A DNA stretch of 64,000 nt from Thalassobaculum fulvum (GTDB lineage Bacteria > Pseudomonadota > Alphaproteobacteria > Thalassobaculales > Thalassobaculaceae), in assembly GCF_014652915.1 (NCBI RefSeq), contig NZ_BMZS01000018.1:1-64000 (forward strand). The letters are read 5' to 3'. The notes beneath the pieces were generated by a model. That model was not told the origin of the DNA and made no database searches. It worked only from the letters and a program-made list of their open reading frames with translations. A program made the translations under genes and the position numbers. Every line of letters starts with the position of its first letter. The stretch's first letter is position 1. Positions 43,186-52,775 of this stretch are shown here, one piece after another.

Positions 43186-43881
43186 CTACCGCGCCGCGTG
43201 CCGCCGCAGGCGCCCGACGTCCAGCGGCTCCGCCAGCCCCTCGCTGCCGCGTCGGCCGATATGGATCGCCGCCACCGCCAGCCCGGCGCCGGTGTCGACC
43301 AGGATCGGCGCCCCGGAATCGCCGCCGATGGCCTCGCAGTCGTGCCGCCACAGGCCTTCCGGCGACCAGCCGAGGAACCGGCAGGCCGGGTCGACCGTGA
43401 GCACATGCCCCTTGTCGCCGCTGTAGCCGGCCTCGAACAGCGCCGTCCCGGGCTGGGTGCCGGGGGCCGCGATCGGCACCGGCTCGACCTTCGCCCGGCC
43501 GTCCAGGCGGACCAGCACCGCCTCGTCGCCGACCGGTTCGTAGCCGACCGCCTGGCGGTGTTCCAGGTAGCCGCCGCGGCTGTATCCGGGCAGGAAGTGC
43601 ACGAGGTCGGGCGCCACCCATTCCTCACCGCGGAAGCCGCGCAGGCAGTGCCGCGCGGTCAGGGCGAGGTCAGGCGCGACCAGCGTGGCCGTGCAGTGCC
43701 GCCGGATCCGGAACCCGGCGACGTTCAGGCGACCGACCGACCGCCACGGCGCCGCATCCGGCGCCACCGCCACCCGACCGTCGGCGCCGGCGCCGGCGGC
43801 GTCGGCCCCGAACGAGAGCGCCGCCGCCAGCACGAGGCCGAGCGGGATCGTCAGGAACCGGGCGAGGCGGCGGAAGTCCAT
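43186..43881 (-). CDS. Secreted trypsin-like (S1) serine protease
   Basis: A 231-aa exported protease. Signal peptide is FLTIPLGLVLAAALSFGADA. The full triad is present: His in LTARHCLRG, Asp in GDEAVLVRL and Ser in EAIGGDSGAPIL. Cys pairs around the His loop (RRHCTATLV...ARHC) and before the Ser loop (WRHDCEAIGG) suit chymotrypsin-type disulfides. It is compact, with no PDZ domain. It follows the GpdQ-like gene by 60 bases but is probably functionally separate. Confidence 0.9.
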   Translation of the reverse strand: MDFRRLARFLTIPLGLVLAAALSFGADAAGAGADGRVAVAPDAAPWRSVGRLNVAGFRIRRHCTATLVAPDLALTARHCLRGFRGEEWVAPDLVHFLPGYSRGGYLEHRQAVGYEPVGDEAVLVRLDGRAKVEPVPIAAPGTQPGTALFEAGYSGDKGHVLTVDPACRFLGWSPEGLWRHDCEAIGGDSGAPILVDTGAGLAVAAIHIGRRGSEGLAEPLDVGRLRRHAAR

Positions 43882-43941
43882 CCGACCTATGTACGGCGCC
43901 CGGGCGGGTTCGGCCAGGGGGAGGCGGCGTCGGCCGCCCCG

Positions 43942-44772
43942 TCACACCTCGGCGCCGGGATAGTCCGGGTCGAGGATGAACGGGTACGGCCCCGGGTAGC
44001 GTTCGACATAGACCTGGTGGGTCACCACGCCGACACCCTCGATCCAGGCATGGGTCAGGAAGGCCGGCGGCTCCAGCACGAACAGGCCGTCGGCGCCGGG
44101 ATCGAGGCGGTATTCGACCTGATGGGCGACCGACGGCGCGATCTGCGCGACCGTGCCGGCCCAGCGCGCCTGGATCGGGCGGTGGTGGTGGCCGCACAGC
44201 ACGCGCTCGACCTGCGGGTTGGCCGCGACGATCGCCCGCAGCTCCTCGGCGCCGTCGAGCAGCCGGATGCTGTCCATGTGCTCGATGCCGCACGGGAACG
44301 GCGGGTGGTGCAGCGCCAGCAGGGTCGGCCGGTCGGCGGCCTCCGCCAGGGTCGCGCGCAGCCGGGCCAGCCGGCGCTCGCACAGCGCCCCATGGCCGTG
44401 GCCGGGCACCACGCTGTCGACGCCGACCAGGCGCATCGGGCCGATATCGGCCGCGAAGTCGACGAACCCGGGATCGTCGCCGAGCGTCGGCCAGCCGGCG
44501 AACACCTCGCGAAGCGGGCCGCGGCGGTCGTGGTTGCCGGGGATCAGGTAGACCGGCATCGCCAGCGTCTCGAGCATGCGGCGCAGCAGCTCGTACTCCT
44601 CGGCAAGACCGCAATCGGTCAGGTCGCCGGACAGGATCACGGCGTCCGGCTGCGGGTCGAGCGAGCGCAGGGTGGCGAGCGCGCGGGCCAGCATGGTGTT
44701 GACCTCGACCACGCGGTAGGCCGGCACGCCGGACGGCCGGACGTGCAGGTCGGTGAGTTGGGCGATCAGCAT
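43942..44772 (-). CDS. Metallophosphoesterase, GpdQ/CpdA-like phosphodiesterase
   Basis: A 276-aa dinuclear metal phosphodiesterase with all family blocks: AQLTDLHVRP (DxH), VILSGDLTDCG (GD), YLIPGNHDRRG (GNHD), LALHHPPFP and CGHHHRPIQ (GHxH). The N-terminus and the SGDLTDCG.EEY segment closely recall glycerophosphodiesterase GpdQ, more so than cAMP phosphodiesterase. It follows a Ugp-type binding protein gene by 80 bases. Hydrolysis of imported glycerophosphodiesters is therefore a reasonable inference. The chain continues open far upstream in frame, but only the part from this ATG is real. Confidence 0.9.
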   Translation of the reverse strand: MLIAQLTDLHVRPSGVPAYRVVEVNTMLARALATLRSLDPQPDAVILSGDLTDCGLAEEYELLRRMLETLAMPVYLIPGNHDRRGPLREVFAGWPTLGDDPGFVDFAADIGPMRLVGVDSVVPGHGHGALCERRLARLRATLAEAADRPTLLALHHPPFPCGIEHMDSIRLLDGAEELRAIVAANPQVERVLCGHHHRPIQARWAGTVAQIAPSVAHQVEYRLDPGADGLFVLEPPAFLTHAWIEGVGVVTHQVYVERYPGPYPFILDPDYPGAEV

Positions 44773-44852
44773 GGGGGAACCCCGGATCAGGAGGTGGGGA
44801 ATGACGAACGGTCCGCCGGCCGTGCCGGCGGACCGTCCGGACGGTCGGGCCG

Positions 44853-46172
44853 TCAGTTCGGCAGGTTCAGCGCGGTCTGCTCGACGTACGGGCGCATGAT
44901 GTCGTCGGCCTTGGCCTGGGCCGCCTTCAGGGCCTCGGCCGGCTTCTTCTTGCCGGCGATCACCGCCTGGACCTCGTCCTCCAGCGCCTTGCGGACCGCC
45001 ACCGTGTTGTAGGTGGCGAACCAGGACTGGGCGTACTGCAGCTGGTCGAGGGCGACCTTGGCGTCCGGGTTCTCGGCGATGAAGGTCTTCATCTCCGGCA
45101 GCTCGTAGGCGCCCTTGTTCGGCGCGAAGTAGCCGGTGAAGCGGCTCCAGTGGCCGGAGATCTCGGGGCTGGTCAGCCACTTGATCAGGGTCCAGGACGC
45201 CTGCCTGCGCTCGTCCGACAGGCCCTTCGGCATGATCAGCGAGGCGCCGCCGATGGCGACCGCGTTGCGCAGGTTGCGCGGCACGAAGGCGACGCCGTAG
45301 TTGTCCTTCATGTTCTGCCGGATGAACGACAGCGAGCCGGTCGACAGCACCACCATCGATGCCTGGCCGGCGAAGAACGCGGTCGACACCGCCTTGCCGT
45401 CGGTCACGCCGTCCGGCATCACCTTGTACTTGTGGGCCATGTTGTCGACCAGGGTCAGGGCGCCCAGCATCGACGGGGTGTCGTAGAACACCTCGCCGCC
45501 GAACTCCGGGTTGTAGTACAGGCCGCCGTTCGACATGGTCAGCGCGGTCATGACCCAGCCGAGATAGTCGTAGTTGCCCGGCAGCATCAGGCCGTAGCGC
45601 TTGACGGTGTCGCCGTCGCGCACCGTCAGCTTCTTGGCGGCGTCGACCCACTCGGCCCAGGTCTTCGGCGGGTTGTTCGGATCGAGCCCGGCCGCCTTGA
45701 AGTGGTCGGCGTTGAAGTACAGCAGCGGCGTCGAGTTGTGGAACGGCGCCGCCCACACCTTGCCGGCGAACCGGGCGTTGCCGTGCAGGGCCGGCCAGAA
45801 CTTGCCCATGAAGGCGTCCGGGGTCTGGCCGTCGGCCTGGATCAGCGGGTCGAGCGGCTGGATCTCGCCGTTGATCTGGTATTCGAGCACGAAGTTCGCG
45901 CTCATGATCACCGCCGCCGGCGGCCGGCCGGCCTTGATGGCGGCCCGGGTCTTGATGTTGGTCTCGTCGTAGGAGCCGGTGTAGACCGCGGTCGCCTTGA
46001 TGTCCGGATGCTCGGCGTTGAACCGATCCATCAGGTTCTTCATCTCCTTGGCGAGCTTGCCCTCCACCGGGACCGGGAAGAACATCTCGATGTCGGTGGC
46101 GGCGAGCGCCGCCCCCGAGCCGATACCGAGCGTCAGCGCCGCGGCGAGCGCGGCGGATGCGATACGGGACAT
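44853..46172 (-). CDS. ugpB: ABC transporter substrate-binding protein (UgpB-like)
   Basis: A 439-aa periplasmic solute-binding protein of the extracellular family 1. Signal peptide is SAALAAALTLGIGSGAALA with cleavage at AAT. The mature start TDIEMFFPVPVEGKLAKEM resembles glycerol-3-phosphate-binding UgpB. Later segments AAPFHNSTPLLYFNADHFKA and NPPKTWAEWVDAAKKL are also typical. It is third in the order permease-permease-binding protein-phosphodiesterase. The ligand is probably glycerol-3-phosphate or a glycerophosphodiester, though a sugar cannot be excluded. Confidence 0.88.
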   Translation of the reverse strand: MSRIASAALAAALTLGIGSGAALAATDIEMFFPVPVEGKLAKEMKNLMDRFNAEHPDIKATAVYTGSYDETNIKTRAAIKAGRPPAAVIMSANFVLEYQINGEIQPLDPLIQADGQTPDAFMGKFWPALHGNARFAGKVWAAPFHNSTPLLYFNADHFKAAGLDPNNPPKTWAEWVDAAKKLTVRDGDTVKRYGLMLPGNYDYLGWVMTALTMSNGGLYYNPEFGGEVFYDTPSMLGALTLVDNMAHKYKVMPDGVTDGKAVSTAFFAGQASMVVLSTGSLSFIRQNMKDNYGVAFVPRNLRNAVAIGGASLIMPKGLSDERRQASWTLIKWLTSPEISGHWSRFTGYFAPNKGAYELPEMKTFIAENPDAKVALDQLQYAQSWFATYNTVAVRKALEDEVQAVIAGKKKPAEALKAAQAKADDIMRPYVEQTALNLPN

Positions 46173-46184
46173 CGCCGTAGCCTC

Positions 46185-47033
46185 CTATTTGACCCCTGAG
46201 AACAGGAACGAGTTGACGAACTGGCGCTGGAACAGCGCGAACGCCGCCAGCAGAGGAGCGGCCACCAGGAAGGTGCCGGCCGCTATCACGCCCCATTGCG
46301 AGGCGCTTTCGGCCCCCATGGTGAACGAGGCGAGACCGATGGTGAGGGTCTGGTTGTCCGGCGTGGAGACGACCATCAGCGGCCACAGGAACTCGTTCCA
46401 GTGGCTGACCACCGACACGATCCCGAACGCCACCATGCCGGGCCGGGCCAGCGGCACCAGCACCCGCCAGACCAGCTGCCACCAGGTGGCGCCGTCGACG
46501 ATCGCCGCCTCCTCGAAGTCCTTCGGGATGGTCCGGAAGGTCTGGCGCATCAGGAACACGCCGAACGCCGAGGCGAAGTACGGCGCCATCACCCCGAGCA
46601 GGCTGTCGTACAGGCCGAGCCGGGTGATCGTGACCAGGTTGGGAACGATCAGGATCGGCGGCACCAGCATGAGCTGGAGCAGGAAGCCGTAGAACACCAG
46701 TTCCTTGGCCCGAAACCGCAGCCGCGCGAAGGCGTAGCCGGCGAGCGTCACGGTGGTGAGCTGGACCGCCAGGGTGCCCAGGCAGACCAGGACGGTGTTC
46801 AGGTACAGCAGCGGGAAATCGGCGGAATCCAGCGCCTCGGCGAAGTTGTCGAGGGTCGGCACGAAGTCCGGCCACAGCGACGCCATGTCGAGCCCGCCGA
46901 AGTTCTGCGGCCGGAACGCCGCGATCGCCATCCACAGCAGCGGCGTCGACCACACCAGCACCACTGCCGACAGGGCGGCCAGGGCCAGCAGCGCCGTCGG
47001 GTTCGCGTGCCGGGTCATGTCAGGCCTCGCCAT
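46185..47033 (-). CDS. ugpE: ABC transporter permease (UgpE-like)
   Basis: A 282-aa inner-membrane permease with six hydrophobic segments and the EAA loop EEAAIVDGATWWQLVWRVLV that contacts the ATPase. GVFLMRQTFRTIPKDFEEAA is typical of the MalG/UgpE group. The first ATG (47033) lies beside the stop of the upstream permease gene; a second ATG at 47018 also has GAGG before it. It is co-transcribed with both neighbours. Confidence 0.9.
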   Translation of the reverse strand: MARPDMTRHANPTALLALAALSAVVLVWSTPLLWMAIAAFRPQNFGGLDMASLWPDFVPTLDNFAEALDSADFPLLYLNTVLVCLGTLAVQLTTVTLAGYAFARLRFRAKELVFYGFLLQLMLVPPILIVPNLVTITRLGLYDSLLGVMAPYFASAFGVFLMRQTFRTIPKDFEEAAIVDGATWWQLVWRVLVPLARPGMVAFGIVSVVSHWNEFLWPLMVVSTPDNQTLTIGLASFTMGAESASQWGVIAAGTFLVAAPLLAAFALFQRQFVNSFLFSGVK

Positions 47034-47034
47034 C

Positions 47035-47967
47035 TCAGGCCTCGTAGTGGATGCCGCGCTCGAGCGTGCGCAGCGACAGCAAGGACAGCGCCAGCAGGCC
47101 GGCGACCGACAGCACGGTGGCGGCGGCGGCCTTGCCGTAGTCGTAGTTCTCGTGGGCCTGCTGGTAGATGTAGAACAGCAGCAGGTTGGTGGAGTCGGAC
47201 GGCCCGCCCTTGGTCAGCACCACCACGTGGTCGACCTGGGTGATCACGTTGACCAGGGCGATCACCAGCACGAACGCCAGGGTCGGCCCGAGCAGTGGCA
47301 GGGTGATCCGTCGGAACCGGCCCCAGGCCCCCGCCCCCTCCAGGCGCGCCGCCTCGTACAGGTCGAGCGGGATCGCCTGCAGCCCGGCCAGGAAGAACAG
47401 CATGTAGTAGCCGGCGTTCTTCCAGACCGTCAGGCCGATCAGCGACCACAGCGCGATGTCCGGGTCGCCCAGCCAGTTGGTGCTGCCGGCGCCGAGACGG
47501 GCCAGGTAGTAGTCGAGCAGCCCGATGCCCGGCAGGAACACGAACAGGAACAGCGCGGCGGCGGCGACCAGCGGCAGCAGCACCGGGAAGAACACCACGG
47601 TGCGCAGCCCGGCGTTGAAGCGGGTGGCGTCCTGCAGGCCGACCGCCAGCGCCAGGGCGATCGCGATCGACGGCACGATGGTGCCGAGCGCGTAGACCAG
47701 GTTGTTGAGCAGGGCGCGGCCGAAGCTGGCGTCGGCCAGCAGCCGCTCGAAGTTGCCGAGGCCGTAGCCGACGGTGTCGGAGCCGAAGGTCTCGATGGTC
47801 AGCGCCTGGCCGATCACCTGGCCGATCGGCCAGTAGGTGAAGGCCGCCAGGAACACCAGCGACGGCGCCAGCAGCAGGGCGGCACGGCCAAGCTGCGACC
47901 GACGGCCGGCCGACCGTCGCGCAAGCACGGTCGGCAACCCGACCCGGGCCTCGATCTCCGCCACCAC
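47035..47967 (-). CDS. ugpA: ABC transporter permease (UgpA-like)
   Basis: A 310-aa inner-membrane permease with six main membrane segments and the EAA motif YEAARLEGAGAWGRFRRITLP. LLLAPSLVFLAAFTYWPIGQ at the start is usual for MalF/UgpA-type subunits. The GTG at 47967 follows GGAGGA by 7 bases and is preferred over another GTG at 47985. It is the first gene of the leftward transporter operon. The matching ATPase gene lies divergently across a repeat-bearing gap. Confidence 0.9.
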   Translation of the reverse strand: MVAEIEARVGLPTVLARRSAGRRSQLGRAALLLAPSLVFLAAFTYWPIGQVIGQALTIETFGSDTVGYGLGNFERLLADASFGRALLNNLVYALGTIVPSIAIALALAVGLQDATRFNAGLRTVVFFPVLLPLVAAAALFLFVFLPGIGLLDYYLARLGAGSTNWLGDPDIALWSLIGLTVWKNAGYYMLFFLAGLQAIPLDLYEAARLEGAGAWGRFRRITLPLLGPTLAFVLVIALVNVITQVDHVVVLTKGGPSDSTNLLLFYIYQQAHENYDYGKAAAATVLSVAGLLALSLLSLRTLERGIHYEA

Positions 47968-48294
47968 TCGCGCTTCCTCCGGCACCGGTTCCCGAACCGG
48001 GCGGAAGGTGGCGGCGATCGGTTACCGGCGTGTGTCGGTTCGCCGGCGGATCCGTGAAGCTTCGGCGACGGATCGGCGGCAAGGCCCGTCGCGCCGTGGG
48101 TTCCGGCTCTGTCTCGCCTGTGGCGATCCAGGCCGGAATGACGACTAGAGAGAAGAACGGCCACCCCAACCCTGTCGTCATTCCGGAGAGGCGCGCTCCG
48201 AGCGCGGCTCATCCGGAACCCACCCGCCGCCGCTCTCATCAAACCGTCACGCAAACCGGCTATGGGACCCCGATCGCCGCAACGGAGGCAGGCC
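47968..48294. other. Divergent gap between ugpA and ugpC
   Basis: 327 bases between the leftward permease operon and the rightward ATPase gene. Palindromic repeat copy D fills most of it. Promoters for both directions must lie in the flanks (47968-48085 and 48226-48294). I could not identify a good -35/-10 pair or a pho box there. Confidence 0.5.
48086..48225. repeat. Dispersed palindromic repeat, copy D
   Basis: Left arm CCGTGGGTTCCGGC then GCCGGAATGACGACTAG; right arm CTGTCGTCATTCCGGAG then ATCCGGAACCCACCC. GGAATGACGA subtype. Unlike the copies between convergent genes, this one lies between two divergent starts, so it cannot be acting as a terminator there. Confidence 0.85.
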
Positions 48295-49347
<1,053 letters not shown>

Positions 49348-49489
49348 CGGTCGAAGCCTCCCTTCACACGGTCCCCGAACATGGGACAATGCCCGCCGGG
49401 GAGGCCGGGCAACGACCGAACGAGAAACCCATCCCGCCCTGCCGTACTCGACCGATCACGCGCTGGCCTGAGGGCGGGAGACGCATCGC

Positions 49490-52400
49490 ATGAACGGAAT
49501 TCGACGCCTGCTGGTCGCCAACCGCGGCGAGATCGCCCTGCGCATCATCCGGACCGCGGCCGACGCCGGCATCGAGAGCGTGGCGATCCACCCCGAGGAC
49601 GACGACGCCGCGCTGCACGTGCTGCGGGCCGACCGGGCGGAGAAGCTGCCCGGCCGCGGCGCCCGCGCCTATCTCGACATTGCCGCCGTGGTCGAAGCCG
49701 CCCGCCGCGCCGGCTGCGACGCCGTGCATCCGGGCTACGGCTTCCTGAGCGAGAACCCGGCATTCGCGGGCGCCGTCGAGGCGGCGGGGCTGCGCTTCGT
49801 CGGCCCGGCGCCGCGATCGCTGGCGCTGTACGGCGACAAGCTCCTCGCCCGCGCGCTGGCCGTCCGGTGCGGTGTGCCGGTCCTGCCAGGCACGCCCGTC
49901 CCCGTGGACGCCGCGGCGGCTGCTTCGTTCCTGGCGGGGCTGCCGGACGGGGCGTCGATGGTGATCAAGGCGGTGGCCGGCGGCGGCGGCCGCGGCATGC
50001 GCGTGGTGCATCAGGCCGCCGAGGTCGCTGCCGCGGTCGAGGCGGCGCGGCGCGAGGCCGCGGCGGCGTTCGGTGTGGCCGAAATCTATGCCGAGCGTTT
50101 CATCGGCGCCGCCCGGCACGTCGAGGTGCAGGTGCTCGGCGATGGCCGCGGCGGCGTGGCGACGCTGGGCGAGCGCGACTGCACCCTGCAGCGCCGGCAC
50201 CAGAAGCTGATCGAGGTCGCACCGGCGCCGTTCCTGTCCGACGATCTCCGCCGGCGCCTGGCCGGCTACGCCGCCGCCATGGCCGAGGCCGGCGCCTACC
50301 GCAGCCTCGGCACCTTCGAGTTCCTGCTGGACACCGCGACCGGCGAGGTCTTCTTCATCGAGGCCAACCCGCGCATCCAGGTCGAGCACACGGTCACCGA
50401 GGCGATCTGGGACGTCGACCTGGTCGCCCAGCAGCTGCGGATCGCCGGGGGCGCGAGGCTGGCCGACCTGGACCTGCCGGACCGGCCGCGCGGCACCGCC
50501 ATCCAGGCCCGCGTGAACATGGAGCGGATCGAGGCGGACGGCACGATCGTCCCGGCCGGCGGCACGCTGTCGGCCTACGACCCGCCGGCCGGCCCGGGGA
50601 TCCGGGTCGACGGCTTCGGCTATGCCGGCTACCGCACCTCGTCGGCCTACGACTCGCTGCTCGCCAAGGTGATCGCGCGCGGCACCGACTGGCCGGCGGC
50701 GCTGGCCCGCACCGGTCGCGCGCTCGCCGAGTTCCGGATCGCCGGCTGCGACACCAATTTGGAATGGCTGCGGGCCCTGCTCGCCCAGCCGGAGCTGCGG
50801 GACTACGCGGTCTCGACCCGCTTCATCGAGGGCCGCTACCCGATCCTGGCGGAGACCGCGCAGGGCCTCTCGCGCCCGGCTTTCGGGGCGACCGCGTCAG
50901 GGCCCGCCGAACAGGCGTCGACGACGGCGGTGCCGGCGGGCGAGCAGGCCGTCGGCGCGCCGATGCAGGCCACGGTGGTCGCCCTGCAGGTCGCGGAGGG
51001 CGAGCCGGTCGCCCGCGGCCAGGTCGTCGCCGTGCTGGAAGCCATGAAGATGGAGCACACCGTCGAGGCCCCGGTCGCGGGCCGTGTCGGCACGCTGCTG
51101 GCCGAGCCCGGCCGGACCCTGCTGGCCGGCGAGCCGATCCTGTCGATCGAGCTTGGCGACGGACCCGAGGCGGCGGCCGTCGTCGAGGCCGAGATCGACC
51201 TGGACGCCATCCGTCCCGACCTGCAGGAGGTGTTCGACCGCCGCGACCTCGGGCGCGACGCCGCCCGGCCCGAGGCGGTGGCCAAGCGCCACGCCCGCGG
51301 CCAGCGCACGGCGCGCGAGAACCTGGCGTCGCTGGTCGACGACGGCAGCTTCAACGAGTACGGCGAGTTCGCGGTCGCCGCCCAGAGCCGCCGCCGCGAC
51401 CCGGACGACCTGATCCGCAACACCTCGGGCGACGGCATCCTGACCGGCACCGGCCGGGTCAACGGCGCGCTGTTCGGCGAGGCGGCGGCGCGCTGCGCCT
51501 TCGCGATCGGCGACTACACCGTGCTGGCCGGCACCCAGGGCCAGCGCCACCACCGCAAGCTCGACCGGATCTTCACCCTCGCCGGCAAGCACGAGATCCC
51601 GCTGGTGCTGCTGGCCGAGGGCGGCGGTGGCCGGCCCGGCGACACCGACCGGGTCACCGTCTCGGGGCTCGACGGCCCGAGCTTCGCAGCGTTCGCCGCC
51701 CTGTCGGGCAAGGTGCCGGTGGTCGGCGTGGTCGCCGGCCGCTGCTTCGCCGGCAACGCGGCGCTGCTGGGCTGCTGCGACGTCATCATCGCGACCGAGG
51801 ACAGCAACATCGGCATGGCCGGCCCGGCGATGATCGAGGGCGGCGGGCTCGGCGTGTACCGGCCCGAGGACATCGGCCCGATCGACGTGCAGGCCGCCAA
51901 CGGCGTGGTCGACGTCCGGGTCCGGGACGAGGCCGAGGCCTGCGCGGTCGCCAAGAAATACCTCGGCTACTTCCAGGGGCCGCTGGCCGACTGGACCGCG
52001 CCCGACCAGCGCCTGCTGCGCCGGGTGGTGCCGGAGAACCGCTTGCGCGTCTACGAGATCCGCGACGTGATCGGCACCATGGCCGACGACGGCTCGGTGC
52101 TAGAGCTGCGGGCCGGCTGGGCGCCCGGCATGGTGACGGCGCTGATCCGCATCGAGGGCCGGCCGTTCGGCCTAATCGCCAACAACCCCAAGCACCTGGG
52201 CGGCGCGATCGACGCCGACGCCGCCGACAAGGCCTCGCGCTTCATGCAGCTGTGCGAGGCCCACGGCCTGCCGTTGATCTCGCTGTGCGACACCCCCGGC
52301 TTCATGGTCGGCCCGGAGGCCGAGAAGACCGCGCTGGTCCGCCACGTCTGCCGGATGTTCGTGACCGGGGCGGCGCTGACGGTCCCGCTGTTCGCGGTGG

Positions 52401-52756
52401 TGCTGCGCAAGGGCTACGGGCTCGGCGCGATGGCGATGGTCGCCGGCGGCTTCAAGGAAGCGGCGATGACAGTGTCCTGGCCGAGCGGCGAGTTCGGCGG
52501 CATGGGCCTGGAGGGCGCCGTGCATCTGGGCTACCGCAAGGAGCTCGAGGCCGCCGGGGGGCCAGCGGAGAAGCAGGCTCTGTTCGACAGGCTGCTCGCG
52601 GACCTCTACGCTCAGGGCAAGGCCGTCGCCTACGCGTCCGCCACCGAGATTGACGCGGTCATCGACCCGATGGAGACCCGAGGCCACATCATGCGGGCCG
52701 CCGGCGTCGTCCCGGTCCGCCACGGCGCCGGGCGCGGTTTCGTGGATGCGTGGTAG
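49490..52756 (+). CDS. Single-chain biotin-dependent acyl-CoA carboxylase (BC-BCCP-CT)
   Basis: A 1088-aa enzyme combining all three activities usually on two or three chains. Residues 1-450 are biotin carboxylase (VANRGEIALRII, KAVAGGGGRGMRVV, ATP-grasp; EANPRIQVEHTVTE). Residues about 475-545 are the biotin carrier with EAMKMEH (biotinyl Lys520). Residues about 575-1088 are carboxyltransferase (ARGQRTARENLASLVDDGSF, EGGGGRPGDTD, MVAGGFKEAAMTVSWPSGEF). The layout matches the long-chain acyl-CoA carboxylase (LCC) type. Substrate could be acetyl-, propionyl- or longer acyl-CoA. A GGCGGGAG site precedes the ATG. Confidence 0.93.
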   Translation: MNGIRRLLVANRGEIALRIIRTAADAGIESVAIHPEDDDAALHVLRADRAEKLPGRGARAYLDIAAVVEAARRAGCDAVHPGYGFLSENPAFAGAVEAAGLRFVGPAPRSLALYGDKLLARALAVRCGVPVLPGTPVPVDAAAAASFLAGLPDGASMVIKAVAGGGGRGMRVVHQAAEVAAAVEAARREAAAAFGVAEIYAERFIGAARHVEVQVLGDGRGGVATLGERDCTLQRRHQKLIEVAPAPFLSDDLRRRLAGYAAAMAEAGAYRSLGTFEFLLDTATGEVFFIEANPRIQVEHTVTEAIWDVDLVAQQLRIAGGARLADLDLPDRPRGTAIQARVNMERIEADGTIVPAGGTLSAYDPPAGPGIRVDGFGYAGYRTSSAYDSLLAKVIARGTDWPAALARTGRALAEFRIAGCDTNLEWLRALLAQPELRDYAVSTRFIEGRYPILAETAQGLSRPAFGATASGPAEQASTTAVPAGEQAVGAPMQATVVALQVAEGEPVARGQVVAVLEAMKMEHTVEAPVAGRVGTLLAEPGRTLLAGEPILSIELGDGPEAAAVVEAEIDLDAIRPDLQEVFDRRDLGRDAARPEAVAKRHARGQRTARENLASLVDDGSFNEYGEFAVAAQSRRRDPDDLIRNTSGDGILTGTGRVNGALFGEAAARCAFAIGDYTVLAGTQGQRHHRKLDRIFTLAGKHEIPLVLLAEGGGGRPGDTDRVTVSGLDGPSFAAFAALSGKVPVVGVVAGRCFAGNAALLGCCDVIIATEDSNIGMAGPAMIEGGGLGVYRPEDIGPIDVQAANGVVDVRVRDEAEACAVAKKYLGYFQGPLADWTAPDQRLLRRVVPENRLRVYEIRDVIGTMADDGSVLELRAGWAPGMVTALIRIEGRPFGLIANNPKHLGGAIDADAADKASRFMQLCEAHGLPLISLCDTPGFMVGPEAEKTALVRHVCRMFVTGAALTVPLFAVVLRKGYGLGAMAMVAGGFKEAAMTVSWPSGEFGGMGLEGAVHLGYRKELEAAGGPAEKQALFDRLLADLYAQGKAVAYASATEIDAVIDPMETRGHIMRAAGVVPVRHGAGRGFVDAW

Positions 52757-52775
52757 GCGACTGGAGGACGCCCGA

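Noticed and set aside
42468-43186. ROSE-type RNA thermometer before hsp20
   Set aside because: The short leader lacks the U-rich anti-Shine-Dalgarno element expected for ROSE; only a GC stem far upstream was seen.
43942-46953. A 1003-codon leftward frame suggesting a giant fusion with the phosphodiesterase
   Set aside because: Only the last 276 codons have family motifs. The upstream part runs out of frame through the ugpB and ugpE genes, which are clear in their own frame.
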